NCBI RefSeq assembly: GCF_900141745.1
Contig: NZ_FSRM01000002.1
Location: 1,240,001 to 1,304,000, forward strand
Source: Paraburkholderia phenazinium
GTDB taxonomy: Bacteria; Pseudomonadota; Gammaproteobacteria; Burkholderiales; Burkholderiaceae
DNA length: 64,000 bases
Direction of reading: 5' to 3'
Shown: in pieces, positions 44,235 through 53,762 of the stretch
Numbering within the stretch: the stretch's first letter is position 1
How the letters are laid out: each line of letters begins with the position of its first letter
Notes under the pieces: model-generated
What the model was told of the DNA's origin: nothing
Databases searched by the model: none
The model's input: only the letters and a program-made list of their open reading frames with translations
Translations under genes and position numbers: made by a program

Positions 44235-44474
44235 CTGATTCTTTGCAAAACAGGGCTGCTTAGGCGCCCCCTGGAGGGCTGCTACTCACACAGCATATCG
44301 GCAGTCAGCGCAGATACTTTAACTGGACGGTCCGAGCCCGAATCTTGCTGGCGTCGGGCGCAGGCGGCCCGGAGAACAGTATGTGATGGGCGTTTGATAC
44401 ACTGACCGTATTGAGCACTATGTCCCGACTGGGCGTGCTGGTCCGATTTCCATTGTCGAAAAAGGGAGCAAATC

Positions 44475-45371
44475 GTGGCTGATGAGAAGATGCTGACGCA
44501 AGTTCGTGAAAAACAGGGATTTTTCGCGGCCCTGGACCAAAGCGGTGGGTCGACCCCCGGCGCCCTGAAGCTTTATGGCATCCCGGAGAGCGCCTACAGT
44601 GGCGACGCCGAGATGTTCAAACTGATCCACGAGATGCGGGTGCGCATCATCACGGCGCCCGCCTTTACCGGGGACAAGGTCATCGGAGCTATTCTGTTCG
44701 AAGCCACCATGGACGGGCAGGCTCAGGGGAAGCCGGTTCCGGCCTTCCTGTGGGAGGATCGCGGCGTCGTGCCGTTCCTGAAGGTCGATAAGGGCCTGCA
44801 GGACGAAGCGGACGGTGTCCAGCTGATGAAACCGATTCCTGGGCTGGACGCGCTGCTCGAGCGGGCGGTGAAACTCGGTATCTGCGGCACGAAGATGCGT
44901 TCGGTCATCAAGCTGAATTCGAAAGAGGGTATCGCTGCGATCGTGAAGCAACAGTTTGAACTGGGTGCGCAGATCGACGGCCACGGTCTCATGCCGATTC
45001 TGGAACCCGAGATTTCGATCAAGAGTCCGGACAAGCCGGGCGCGGAAGCCACGCTGCTCGCGGAACTGACTAAAGGTCTCGACGCGTTGCCGGAGAGCCG
45101 TCAGGTGATGCTCAAGCTGACCATACCTGACGTACCGGACTTCTATCGTCCGCTGATCGATCATCCGCGTGTGGCACGGGTCGTCGCGCTTTCCGGCGGT
45201 TATACGCGCACCGACGCGTGTCAACGGCTCGCTAAAAATCACGGCATGATCGCCAGCTTCTCCAGGGCCTTGATCAACGAACTCAAGGTATCGATGAGCG
45301 ATAGTGAGTTCGACTCGACGCTCAAGGAAGCCATCGAAGAGATCTATCAGGCCTCAGTCGCCAAGGTCTGA
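44475..45371 (+). CDS. Class I fructose-bisphosphate aldolase
   Basis: A 298-residue protein starting at GTG 44475 with AAGGGAG 6 bases upstream. It reads MADEKMLTQVREKQGFFAALDQSGGSTPGALKLYGI, the signature of the short bacterial class I fructose-bisphosphate aldolase, with PAFLWEDRGVVPFLKVDKGL, KMRSVIK and the Schiff-base region VMLKLTIPD plus VVALSGGYTR in the phosphate loop. It cleaves fructose 1,6-bisphosphate to triose phosphates in the cytoplasm without a metal. It is followed after 69 bases by the TPR gene, co-directional. No other glycolytic gene is near. Confidence 0.9.
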   Translation: MADEKMLTQVREKQGFFAALDQSGGSTPGALKLYGIPESAYSGDAEMFKLIHEMRVRIITAPAFTGDKVIGAILFEATMDGQAQGKPVPAFLWEDRGVVPFLKVDKGLQDEADGVQLMKPIPGLDALLERAVKLGICGTKMRSVIKLNSKEGIAAIVKQQFELGAQIDGHGLMPILEPEISIKSPDKPGAEATLLAELTKGLDALPESRQVMLKLTIPDVPDFYRPLIDHPRVARVVALSGGYTRTDACQRLAKNHGMIASFSRALINELKVSMSDSEFDSTLKEAIEEIYQASVAKV

Positions 45372-45440
45372 CGCAACTTGCAGGAGGGCGCCCCTGGCGG
45401 ATCAAGATCTTGGGGCGCCTCCGAAGACAATCCACATCCC

Positions 45441-47588
45441 ATGCCACTCGCGCCGAAGCCCGCGCTTCCCGTCACAGACCGCATTCAGCAAGCCATTTCA
45501 CGCTATTCGGAGAGAAAATTTTCCGAAGCGTTGTCCATTGTTCAGCCAGCACTCGACTCGACCGTAACTGTTCCTCCAGGGCTTCGCGCTGAGGCGCTCA
45601 ACATCGCTGCGGCGTGCTCGCTCGGCCTGAACCGGCTGGCGGATGCGGAAACGTATTGGCGCCAATGTATCGACCTGCAGCCTGATTTCGCTGCGGCCTA
45701 TGACAGCCTCGGTACGTTGCTCATGTCGCTCAAGCGTCCTGCGGAGGCCGTGGCGATCTACAAGGAGTTGCAAAAAATTCGGCCCGGCGTTGCCGAGGTT
45801 CACCACAATCTCGGCGCGGCTCTGCATGATCTCCGCTATTTGCTCGAGGCGGAGACGGCATACCGGCAGGCAATTGCAATTCGCCCCGGCTATGCGCAGG
45901 CCCACTTCAATCTGGCCCTCGCACTTCACGAGCTTCGCCGGCTCCACGATGCCGAGACCGCATACAGGTTTGCTGTGGCGGCGCGTCCCGATTTTGTCGA
46001 AGCGCACCACAACCTCGGCAACGTGCTCAAGGAGCAAGGACGCCTTTCGGAGGCAGAGGTGGCTTACGGGCAAGCGCTGCGGCTGAAGCCGGACAATCCC
46101 GCTGCCTTGAACAGCCTGGGCGGAGTATTGCTGGGGCTCAACCGGCTCCGCGAGGCCGAGCTCGCGTTTCGGCTCGCATCGACCATTCAACCCGACTATT
46201 CGGAAGCACACGCGAATCTCGGTGCTGTGATGCTCCAACTCAAGCGTCTGCCCGAAGCAGAGGCCGCTTTCCGGCAAGCTATCGCATCCAACCCGGACTA
46301 TGCCGAGGTTTACCATAACCTCGGGAATGTGCTCTATGCGCTCAATCGGCTAGCCGAGGCCGAGGAGGCTTATACGCAGGCGCTTCGCTGCCGGCCGGGA
46401 ATCGTGGAGGCGCATCACAACCTCGGCTGCGTGCTCGGAGCACTCGAGCGTCTGCCCGAAGCCGTTGCGCACTTTCAGCAGGCGGCCGCCTTACGTCCCG
46501 GATACGCCGAGGCTCACTACAATCTCGGTAGCACGTTGAAGCGCCTCAATCGTCTGCCGGAGGCCGAAACCGCATTCCGGCAAGCGCTCGCATTGCGTCC
46601 CAACTATTCCGATGCCAGGTTCTATCTGGGAACGCTGCTGCTGGGCACGGGACAGTACGCGCAAGGATGGGAGCTTTACGAGTCGCGCTACGAGCATCCT
46701 GGATTTGCTCACCACAATTCGCGCGTCCTGCTACGTTGCCCACAGTGGCTAGGGGACGATCTGGCAGGCAAATCCCTGCTGGTCTGGCAGGAAGACGGCC
46801 TTGGCGACATGATTCAGTTCGGCCGTTATCTCGCGCTGCTCAAGGCGCGAGAGGCCGCGACCATTGCGTTTGCGTGTGCGCCTGCCTTACGCAGGCTGAT
46901 GGCCACCGTCGATGGTGTCGACGAGGTCGTGGATCATGAAACGGCCCTCGCGCAATCCGCGCGATTCGACTGCTGGACGAGCCTGTTGAGCTCACCCTGG
47001 CATCTCCGTACGACCTTGGAGACGATTCCGCCGCCGCTTCACCTGGTGCCGGAGCCGTCGATCGTCGAGCGTTGGCGCTCACGGCTCGCAACGCTTCCGC
47101 GTGGCCGCAAGGTCGGGCTGGTGTGGAAGGGCAATCCGCAGCACCACAATGACGCGCACCGGTCGCTGCCTTCGCTGGCTACGCTGACGTCTCTCTGGAG
47201 CCTGCCTGACGTCAGCTTCGTGAGTCTGCAAAAAGGGCAGGGCGAGGGCGAAGCTCAATGCCCGCCCGCGGATCAACCGCTTCTGCACCTCGGGTCGGAA
47301 GTGGGGGATCTCGCCGACAGCGCCGCAATTATCAGCCAGTTGGATCTGGTCGTGTGCGTCGATACGGCGATAGCCCATCTTGCTGGGTCCCTGGGTACGC
47401 CCTGCTGGATACTGCTTCCCACGACGGGTGTCGACTGGCGATGGATGCAGGAACGAGCGGACTCGCCCTGGTATCCGGATATGGTGCGTCTGTTTCGGCG
47501 AGCCGAAGGGGAGTCCTGGCTCGCTACAGTCGAAAGGGTTCGGCAGGCGTATATCGAGCAGTTTGTCAGCCCTGTCCAGCAGGGCTGA
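45441..47588 (+). CDS. TPR protein fused to glycosyltransferase family 9-like domain
   Basis: A 715-residue protein from ATG 45441; a TTG at 45378 is possible but the ribosome site near it suits neither well. Residues about 5-420 contain roughly eleven tetratricopeptide repeats, each with the pattern ...AEAHYNLGSTLKRLNRLPEAE. A linker follows (GWELYESRYEHPGF), then a GT-B type domain whose end, VCVDTAIAHLAGSLGTPCWILLP and DWRWM...DSPWYP, matches heptosyltransferase-like C-termini. Such TPR-GT fusions are thought to glycosylate proteins or surface polymers; the acceptor is unknown. Downstream lies an ankyrin protein gene, also a repeat protein. Confidence 0.87.
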   Translation: MPLAPKPALPVTDRIQQAISRYSERKFSEALSIVQPALDSTVTVPPGLRAEALNIAAACSLGLNRLADAETYWRQCIDLQPDFAAAYDSLGTLLMSLKRPAEAVAIYKELQKIRPGVAEVHHNLGAALHDLRYLLEAETAYRQAIAIRPGYAQAHFNLALALHELRRLHDAETAYRFAVAARPDFVEAHHNLGNVLKEQGRLSEAEVAYGQALRLKPDNPAALNSLGGVLLGLNRLREAELAFRLASTIQPDYSEAHANLGAVMLQLKRLPEAEAAFRQAIASNPDYAEVYHNLGNVLYALNRLAEAEEAYTQALRCRPGIVEAHHNLGCVLGALERLPEAVAHFQQAAALRPGYAEAHYNLGSTLKRLNRLPEAETAFRQALALRPNYSDARFYLGTLLLGTGQYAQGWELYESRYEHPGFAHHNSRVLLRCPQWLGDDLAGKSLLVWQEDGLGDMIQFGRYLALLKAREAATIAFACAPALRRLMATVDGVDEVVDHETALAQSARFDCWTSLLSSPWHLRTTLETIPPPLHLVPEPSIVERWRSRLATLPRGRKVGLVWKGNPQHHNDAHRSLPSLATLTSLWSLPDVSFVSLQKGQGEGEAQCPPADQPLLHLGSEVGDLADSAAIISQLDLVVCVDTAIAHLAGSLGTPCWILLPTTGVDWRWMQERADSPWYPDMVRLFRRAEGESWLATVERVRQAYIEQFVSPVQQG

Positions 47589-47772
47589 CCTCCGCCTCGA
47601 GCCTGGGTTGACGGAGCAGCACACCATCGCCTAGCATCCGGATTAGCGGTGCAGGCCGCTTCCGGGTCCGCGGAAAGGGTTGAACCCACCTGTTGCAGCG
47701 TGTCAGATATCTCACCATCCTTTGTGCTGGCGGTATTGCGGACCTTCGGCCATCAATGCACGAGGATCCGCC

Positions 47773-49440
47773 ATGAACAAGCTGCCTCCCAAGGCCAATC
47801 TCGACCATCTCAAGAAGCAGGCGAAGGAGTTGTTGCGTCTTTACCGCGACGGCAACGCAACAGCGATCGCCCGCTTCGTCAATCATCTTCCCGCCGCCGC
47901 GCACCGCTCAGATAGCGAAGCGATAGCGCTTCAGCTTCGTCTACACGACGCGCAGTCCTGCATCGCGCGCGAGTACGGTTTTTCTTCCTGGGCGGATCTC
48001 GCGCTGTATGTCGAGACGAGTGCTTTCGCGCACCACGATCAGGCGGCTCTGATACGCCGCTGGCTTGGCCTCGCCTATGGTGGCGATGTCACAGGAACGT
48101 ATAACGCGGCACGGCCACGCGTTGCAGTTCAGCTTCTACAGGAACACCCCGGCTTTCTGGCCATGGATGCGTACGTTGCCTGCGCTGCGGGGCATCTCGA
48201 AGTGGTGTCGCGAATGACCGCGGTTGATCCCGGGTGGATCAACCGCGCGGGGGGACCACTAAGCCTCCCGCCGCTCGTCGCGGTGACGCACTCGAGGCTG
48301 GGTCAACTGCCGGAGTTCATCGAACCGCTACGCGAATGCGCCCAGCACCTTCTTGCGGCCGGGGCCGATCCTAACCAGCGTATCGGTAACCGGTTTCCAC
48401 CGGCTTCTCTCGCAAAACCCAACGAGTCGGAGCCGCTGTCTGCGCTTTACGGTGCGGCCGGCGTTGTCCGCGATCTGGCGCTCACAGAGATGCTTCTGGA
48501 GGCGGGCGCGGATCCCAATGACGGTGAATCGCTCTACCACTCGCTGGAAAATCCGGACTGCACGCGCTTGCTGTTCCGGTACGGCGCGCGTGCCGCCGGG
48601 ACGAATGCGCTGCGGCGAGCGCTAGATATGCCGGACCCGGCTGCCCTCGAACTGGTGCTGGCGCATGGTGGCGACGCCAACGAGCCGGCGGGAGAGGGGC
48701 CCACGAAAGTCTGGGGGCCTCCGTTGCTGCGTGCGATCGCCGTGAGCCGATCGACTCGCCATATTGCCGCACTGCTGGCGGCCGGCGCCGATCCCACCGC
48801 GCAGACGCCCGCCGGCATCAGTGCTTATCGGCTGGCGAGCCAGGTCGGTCTACCGGAAGTCGTAGCACTCCTGCGTACCTACGGAGTGCAGGAGACGCTA
48901 AGCGACGATGATGACTTCGTGGCCGCGTGTGGACGTGCTGACGCGATCGAGGCGCGTCGTATTCAGGCCCGACGTCCGGATCTGCCAGGCGCGTTGCCGG
49001 AGGACCGGCTGCGCTTGCTGCCCGATGCCGCGGCATGGGGATCGATCTCTGCGGTCAAGCTTATGGTCGAACTCGGTTGGCCGATTGCCGCGCGCGGAGG
49101 AGACTGGGATGCGACGGCGTTAAACCACGCTGTCTTTCACGGTGACGCGGATCTCACGGCCTTTCTGCTTTCTCACGGAGCTTGCTGGCGTGAGACGCAA
49201 GGCTTCGGAGACGATGTGCTCGGTACGCTTTCCTGGGCCTCTGTCAACGAGCCGGTTTTGGCGCGGAACCCGGACTGGCCAGGTTGCGCGCGCGCGCTCC
49301 TGGCTTACGGGCTTCCCAAGGTGGAGCGGGATCCGTCGAACCCGGAACGGGTAATGATCGAGGGCCAGACGAAACGGTTTTCTGAGGCAGTGACGGAGGT
49401 CTTGCTGGAAGGTGGGGGCGTGAGCTCCGAAGCGAGCTGA
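47773..49440 (+). CDS. Ankyrin-repeat protein
   Basis: A 555-residue protein from ATG 47773 with GAGG upstream; the frame is open to 47680 but without a better start. It begins NKLPPKANLDHLKKQAKELLRLYRDG and contains SCIAREYGFSSWADLALYV, a conserved N-terminal module of many bacterial ankyrin proteins. Ankyrin repeats follow at intervals, for example HLLAAGADPNQRIG, EMLLEAGADPNDGE, ELVLAHGGDANEPAG and ALLAAGADPTAQTPAG, then a second set near 500. There is no signal peptide. Its partner is unknown; it may be co-transcribed with the TPR gene 185 bases upstream. Confidence 0.87.
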   Translation: MNKLPPKANLDHLKKQAKELLRLYRDGNATAIARFVNHLPAAAHRSDSEAIALQLRLHDAQSCIAREYGFSSWADLALYVETSAFAHHDQAALIRRWLGLAYGGDVTGTYNAARPRVAVQLLQEHPGFLAMDAYVACAAGHLEVVSRMTAVDPGWINRAGGPLSLPPLVAVTHSRLGQLPEFIEPLRECAQHLLAAGADPNQRIGNRFPPASLAKPNESEPLSALYGAAGVVRDLALTEMLLEAGADPNDGESLYHSLENPDCTRLLFRYGARAAGTNALRRALDMPDPAALELVLAHGGDANEPAGEGPTKVWGPPLLRAIAVSRSTRHIAALLAAGADPTAQTPAGISAYRLASQVGLPEVVALLRTYGVQETLSDDDDFVAACGRADAIEARRIQARRPDLPGALPEDRLRLLPDAAAWGSISAVKLMVELGWPIAARGGDWDATALNHAVFHGDADLTAFLLSHGACWRETQGFGDDVLGTLSWASVNEPVLARNPDWPGCARALLAYGLPKVERDPSNPERVMIEGQTKRFSEAVTEVLLEGGGVSSEAS

Positions 49441-49540
49441 GCGGGGGAGTGCTATATCGCGCTGAATTTCGGCAATATAGCGGTGCATTCATCGCAAGGG
49501 GCGAAGAACGCAAAGCGGGGCGAAGAATTCGAAGCGCAAT

Positions 49541-49572
49541 AAAAAAGAGCGAAGCCCCCAAAGGCTTCGCTC
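49541..49572 (-). terminator. Rho-independent terminator of the sugar ABC operon
   Basis: Perfect 10-bp stem GAGCGAAGCC / GGCTTCGCTC with a 6-base loop; on the minus strand it is followed by six T residues. It lies 43 bases beyond the stop of the solute-binding protein gene. Confidence 0.88.
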
Positions 49573-49614
49573 TCAAGTTCACGCGTACACCTACACGTCA
49601 CACCGCGTCGGTCA

Positions 49615-50757
49615 TCAACCGCAAGCGGGCGCTGCCTTCTTGCAGGCATCGGCCAGTTGCGGCGGCGGGTCCTTCTTGAATACCGTCTTGTACGATTCGA
49701 GCACGTTGGACTGCACGACGGGCAGCGATTGCACGCCGATCCACGCCGGTGGCGTCTGGCCGATCAGCGCTTTCATCATCGCCATCGCTTCGGCTACGCC
49801 CTGATCGTACGGACGTTGCGAGCCCGTTGCCTTGAGCGGGCCGCCCTTGGCAATTTCAATCGCCGACTCAAGGCCGAGGTCGACCGTCGTCATGGGCGTG
49901 TTGAGGCCCTGCGCGCGCATCGACGTCAGCGTGTCGAGCGCGGGCTGGTCCCAAACGGCAAACACACCCTTCACGTCCGGATTGGCGGTAAGGAAGTCGC
50001 CGGCAACCTGACCGACCTTCGACGGGTCCGTGAAGGCGACCTGTTTGATCTTGATGTCGGGGCGATTCTTCTTCATCCAGTCGTTGACGGCCTTCGTGCG
50101 CTCCGTCGTGCTGAAGTAATCGACGCCGAAGTTCACAAGACCCACCGTACCGCCCTTCGGCACGCACGATGCAAGCACCTTCGCCGCGATCTGGCCGTTG
50201 CCCTCGCTATCCGCCGAGACCATTGCCGAGTACTCCTGCGGATGTTTGAGTCCCGTCGGCACGTTGTCCATGAACACCAGCTTGATGCCGGCCTGCGAGA
50301 CTTTCTTGTACGTCGCAGCCGTCGCCGTGCCGTCGACCGGAATCGAGATGATGCCGTTCGGATGGCGCTGGATCGTGTTCTCGATGTCGGCAATCTGCTT
50401 GTCGACCTGATACTCGGCCGACGCCGTGCCGATCACTTCCACGCCGTATTTCTTCAGCGTGTCGGTGATGCCCTGCACCTGCAGTTGCGACCAGTCGAGG
50501 TTCATCGTCTGCATCGAAATGCCGACCTTGAAGTTGCCGGCCTTGACCTTGGCGGCCTCGGCATCCGTCAGCTTGACGGCATCCACAGACGCCGCCTTTT
50601 CGCCATTCGGTCCCTGCCCGACGATACCCTTCGGTCCAATTGAATTCACAGGCAGATTCGTGCATGCCTGCGCAAATGCCTGCGAACAGCACAGGGTCAT
50701 GGCAGTGATTGCGGCGACACTCGCCAGCCTCGCTGCTGATCCACGACGATAGTTCAT
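49615..50757 (-). CDS. Ribose-type sugar ABC transporter, periplasmic binding protein
   Basis: A 380-residue protein from ATG 50757 with GGAGGAAG 4 bases upstream. The signal peptide ends AFA-QAC. The family pattern (Peripla_BP_4) is seen in FKVGISMQTMNLDWSQLQVQGI, IISIPVDGTATAATYKKVSQAGIKLVFMDN, GVFAVWDQPAL and DLGLESAIEIAKGG. It carries a Cys near each end, which could form a disulphide. It is the third gene of the operon after the ATPase and permease. Ligand unknown: ribose, xylose, galactose or a polyol are the usual choices. Confidence 0.88.
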   Translation of the reverse strand: MNYRRGSAARLASVAAITAMTLCCSQAFAQACTNLPVNSIGPKGIVGQGPNGEKAASVDAVKLTDAEAAKVKAGNFKVGISMQTMNLDWSQLQVQGITDTLKKYGVEVIGTASAEYQVDKQIADIENTIQRHPNGIISIPVDGTATAATYKKVSQAGIKLVFMDNVPTGLKHPQEYSAMVSADSEGNGQIAAKVLASCVPKGGTVGLVNFGVDYFSTTERTKAVNDWMKKNRPDIKIKQVAFTDPSKVGQVAGDFLTANPDVKGVFAVWDQPALDTLTSMRAQGLNTPMTTVDLGLESAIEIAKGGPLKATGSQRPYDQGVAEAMAMMKALIGQTPPAWIGVQSLPVVQSNVLESYKTVFKKDPPPQLADACKKAAPACG

Positions 50758-50875
50758 GATCTTCCTCCGGTGGTCTTGTTGTACTGCGTCTCCAGCTGTT
50801 TTTGAACTTGCCCTGCGTGGCCTGCCGTGCAACGTCGCATGCACGGGAGACCGTTTTACTCGGACTGCTTAGTGC

Positions 50876-51874
50876 CTATTTGCGGGTGAACGCGACTGCC
50901 GCGACGATGATGACGCCCTTGATGACGAGTTGCAGCGACGAACTCACGCCGAGCAGTACGAGTCCGTTATTCAGCGTGCCGATGATGAGGCTGCCGAGCA
51001 GCGTGCCCAGAATGAAGCCGCGTCCGCCGAACAGGCTGCAGCCGCCGAGCGTAACGGACGCGATCACGTCGAGTTCCATGCCCTGCACAACGTCGGGCCG
51101 CGCCGCATGCGAACGCGCGGACAGCACGAGCGCGGCCAGGCCGGCAAGCGCGCCGGTCAGCACGAAAGCGAGCGTCGTCACGCGGCGGATGTTGATGCCT
51201 GAATAAAGCGCGGCCGTGGGATTGCCGCCGGCCGCATAAATCTGCCGGCCGAACACACTGTAGTGCAGCAGCAGAATGCCGCCGATCACGGCGAGCAGTG
51301 TCCAGAGGATCGGCACCGGCACGCCAAAAATCGTGCCCTCGCCGAAGATCGCGATGAAGTTGTCGTTGGTGATGATCTCGGGGCGCGTCGTCGTAACCAT
51401 CAGCGCCAGACCGCGTGCTGCGCTCAAGCTTCCGAGCGTGACCAGAAACGACGGAATCGAGAGGCGCGTCGTGACGAAGCCGTTGATCGCGCCGACGATC
51501 GCGCCCGTGCCGATGCCCGCAATCGCGCCGAGAATCCAGTTATCGCTGATGTGCGACATCGCGAGCGCCGCCGACATCCCCGACAAGGCCAGCGCCGATC
51601 CCACGGAAAGGTCGATCTGCCGCGCAATGATTACGAACGTCATGCCGATCGCGATGATCGAGACAAGCGCCGTTTGCCGTCCGATATTGAGGAAGTTGTC
51701 GATCGAGAGGAACCACGGCGACGCAAAGCTGAACACGACCAGCAGAATCGCAAACGCGATATACAGCATGTACGGGCGATCGCCTTGCAGCAGAAGCTGC
51801 GCGATCCGCCACGTGCGTCCATGACGCGGGGTGCTCTGTTGCTCGGCGGGCATCGGCGAAGCGGAGTCGTTCAT
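50876..51874 (-). CDS. Ribose-type sugar ABC transporter, permease
   Basis: A 332-residue permease from ATG 51874, overlapping the stop of the ATPase gene by 4 bases (ATGA). It has about nine hydrophobic segments and the BPD_transp_2 (RbsC-like) pattern: GMTFVIIARQIDLSVGSALALSGMSAALA, RLSIPSFLVTLGSLSAARGLAL, AGGNPTAALYSGINI and GRGFILGTLLGSLIIGTLNNGLVLLGVS. It would form the homodimeric channel for the binding protein encoded 118 bases downstream. Confidence 0.92.
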   Translation of the reverse strand: MNDSASPMPAEQQSTPRHGRTWRIAQLLLQGDRPYMLYIAFAILLVVFSFASPWFLSIDNFLNIGRQTALVSIIAIGMTFVIIARQIDLSVGSALALSGMSAALAMSHISDNWILGAIAGIGTGAIVGAINGFVTTRLSIPSFLVTLGSLSAARGLALMVTTTRPEIITNDNFIAIFGEGTIFGVPVPILWTLLAVIGGILLLHYSVFGRQIYAAGGNPTAALYSGINIRRVTTLAFVLTGALAGLAALVLSARSHAARPDVVQGMELDVIASVTLGGCSLFGGRGFILGTLLGSLIIGTLNNGLVLLGVSSSLQLVIKGVIIVAAVAFTRK

Positions 51875-53478
51875 GTTGCAAGCTCTTCCATAGGCCGGGG
51901 AAGTTGAATGAGATGGTGAAGTTCTTCCGCGTGGCGAATCTGCGCGCGCTCGACGGTCCGTTCGATCGAGCCGTCCATCACGATGGAAATGCGATCGCAT
52001 AGCCGCAACAGTTCGTCCAGATCCGACGACACCACTACGACACCTGTACCCGCATGCGCCGCGTCGCGCACCACGCCGTAGATTTCTTCGCGCGCGCCTA
52101 CGTCCACACCGACCGTCGGCTCATCGAGCAGCAACAGCTTCGGCCGCGGATGATTCCATTTGGCGAACACGACTTTCTGCTGGTTGCCGCCGGAGAGAAA
52201 CTTCACTTGCGTCGACGCATCGGGCGCTTTTACGGAAAGCTGCTTCATCGCCGTGCGCGCCTGTTGTGCAGCGGCTTTCGCGAGCAGCCAGCCGCCTCGC
52301 GAAAACTGCGGCAGACGCGGCAAGGTCAGATTGCGTTCAATCGAGTGATCGAGCACGAGCCCTTGCAGATGCCGGTCTTCCGGGACGAGCGCGATGCCGC
52401 GCCTGATGGCATCGGCGGGTCGGCGAGCGGCGAGCGGTTCGCCGTCGAGCTCAATCGTGCCTGCGTGCGTCGGCAGCAGGCCGAAGATCGTCTGCAGAAT
52501 CTCCGTGCGGCCGCTGCCGATCAGTCCTGCGAGGCCGTGCACTTCGCCTTTGTGCACGGAGAAGTTCACGCCGGAAAGACGCGCATTGCTCACGTTTGAT
52601 AGCGTCAGCACGGGCGCATTGTGTGCGACCTGTGAGGCGGCTTGAGCATCTACGCCAAGCCCCGGTTGCGTCACTACGCCCCCGGTGGTTTCCTGTCTGG
52701 CCTGCATCGCCGCATGACGCGGGCCGACGATGGCAGCGACCAACTGCTTCATGTCGGTCTCGGCCGTGGCGAACTGGCCGGCGTTCGCGCCGTCGCGGAA
52801 CACGGTCACGCGCTGCGAGATACGAAACACCTCGTTCAGACGGTGCGTCACGTAGATCACACCAACGCCGCGCTCCGTCACCGCGCGAATCGCGTCGAAG
52901 AGAATCTGTTCTTCGCCGCCCGTTAGCGCGGACGTCGGCTCGTCGAGGATCAGCACGCGCACGTCGCCCATCAGCGCCTTGCAGATCTCCGTCATCTGCC
53001 GGTAGGCAAACGGCAGCGAGTCGACTGGCACGCGTGGATCGAGTGGAATATTGTGTTCGCGCAGAAATGCGCTGACCTGCGCCAACAGTTCGCGTTGCCT
53101 GACGAAGCCAAACCGCGTGCGCGGCTCACGCCCAAGCATCAGGTTGGCACCAACGGACAGCGATTCGACGAGACTCAGGTCCTGATAGACGACGGCGACG
53201 CCCGCCTCGCGCGACTTCGCCGGCGATTCGAACGCGACCTTCTGGCCGGCGATTTCGATCGAGCCTTCGTCGTAGGTATGGACGCCGCTAAGTATCTTGA
53301 TGAGGGTGGATTTGCCCGCGCCATTTTCGCCGAGCAGTGCATGCACTTCACCCGGCAGAACTTCCAGATCGACGCCGCGCAACGCCTGCACGCCACCGAA
53401 TTTCTTGGTGACGCCAGTAACGCGGATCAATGGCAGTCGAGGCGATGAAGCGGCCGCGACCGCAACCGGCTCACTCAT
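51871..53478 (-). CDS. Ribose-type sugar ABC transporter, double ATPase
   Basis: A 535-residue protein with two ABC domains. The first has Walker A GENGAGKST (about residues 52-60), Walker B VLILDEPTSAL and H-loop VTHRL. The second begins around residue 290; its P-loop position reads GLIGSGRTE, a known degenerate form in this family, with signature LSGGNQQK and Walker B LLLLDEPTVGVD. This is the RbsA/MglA layout. It is first in the operon, with GGAGA 9 bases before its ATG. The 284 bases further upstream (53479-53762) are AT-rich and should contain the operon promoter. Confidence 0.93.
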   Translation of the reverse strand: MSEPVAVAAASSPRLPLIRVTGVTKKFGGVQALRGVDLEVLPGEVHALLGENGAGKSTLIKILSGVHTYDEGSIEIAGQKVAFESPAKSREAGVAVVYQDLSLVESLSVGANLMLGREPRTRFGFVRQRELLAQVSAFLREHNIPLDPRVPVDSLPFAYRQMTEICKALMGDVRVLILDEPTSALTGGEEQILFDAIRAVTERGVGVIYVTHRLNEVFRISQRVTVFRDGANAGQFATAETDMKQLVAAIVGPRHAAMQARQETTGGVVTQPGLGVDAQAASQVAHNAPVLTLSNVSNARLSGVNFSVHKGEVHGLAGLIGSGRTEILQTIFGLLPTHAGTIELDGEPLAARRPADAIRRGIALVPEDRHLQGLVLDHSIERNLTLPRLPQFSRGGWLLAKAAAQQARTAMKQLSVKAPDASTQVKFLSGGNQQKVVFAKWNHPRPKLLLLDEPTVGVDVGAREEIYGVVRDAAHAGTGVVVVSSDLDELLRLCDRISIVMDGSIERTVERAQIRHAEELHHLIQLPRPMEELAT

Positions 53479-53762
53479 CCTGATGTCTCCTTCGTCGGTA
53501 TGACGAATGCTTATGCTTCGCGATCGGGCGCGAACTGTCTTGTGATCTTCGCATCATGCATATGATGCGTCAATAACATTTAGCCCCTATTCGACCGGCA
53601 TTCGGCAGGAGAATTGCGACAATTATCGCGATTTTTGTGATGATCCTATCGTTTTCACCGATTTGAGCTGTGAGGAAAGTTGCGCTGTCACAGGTCGCCG
53701 CGCCAAAGATCTGGGTCAAGGCGCGGCGGGCCCCGTTTCGATGACGCTCGACGAAGCGTTGG

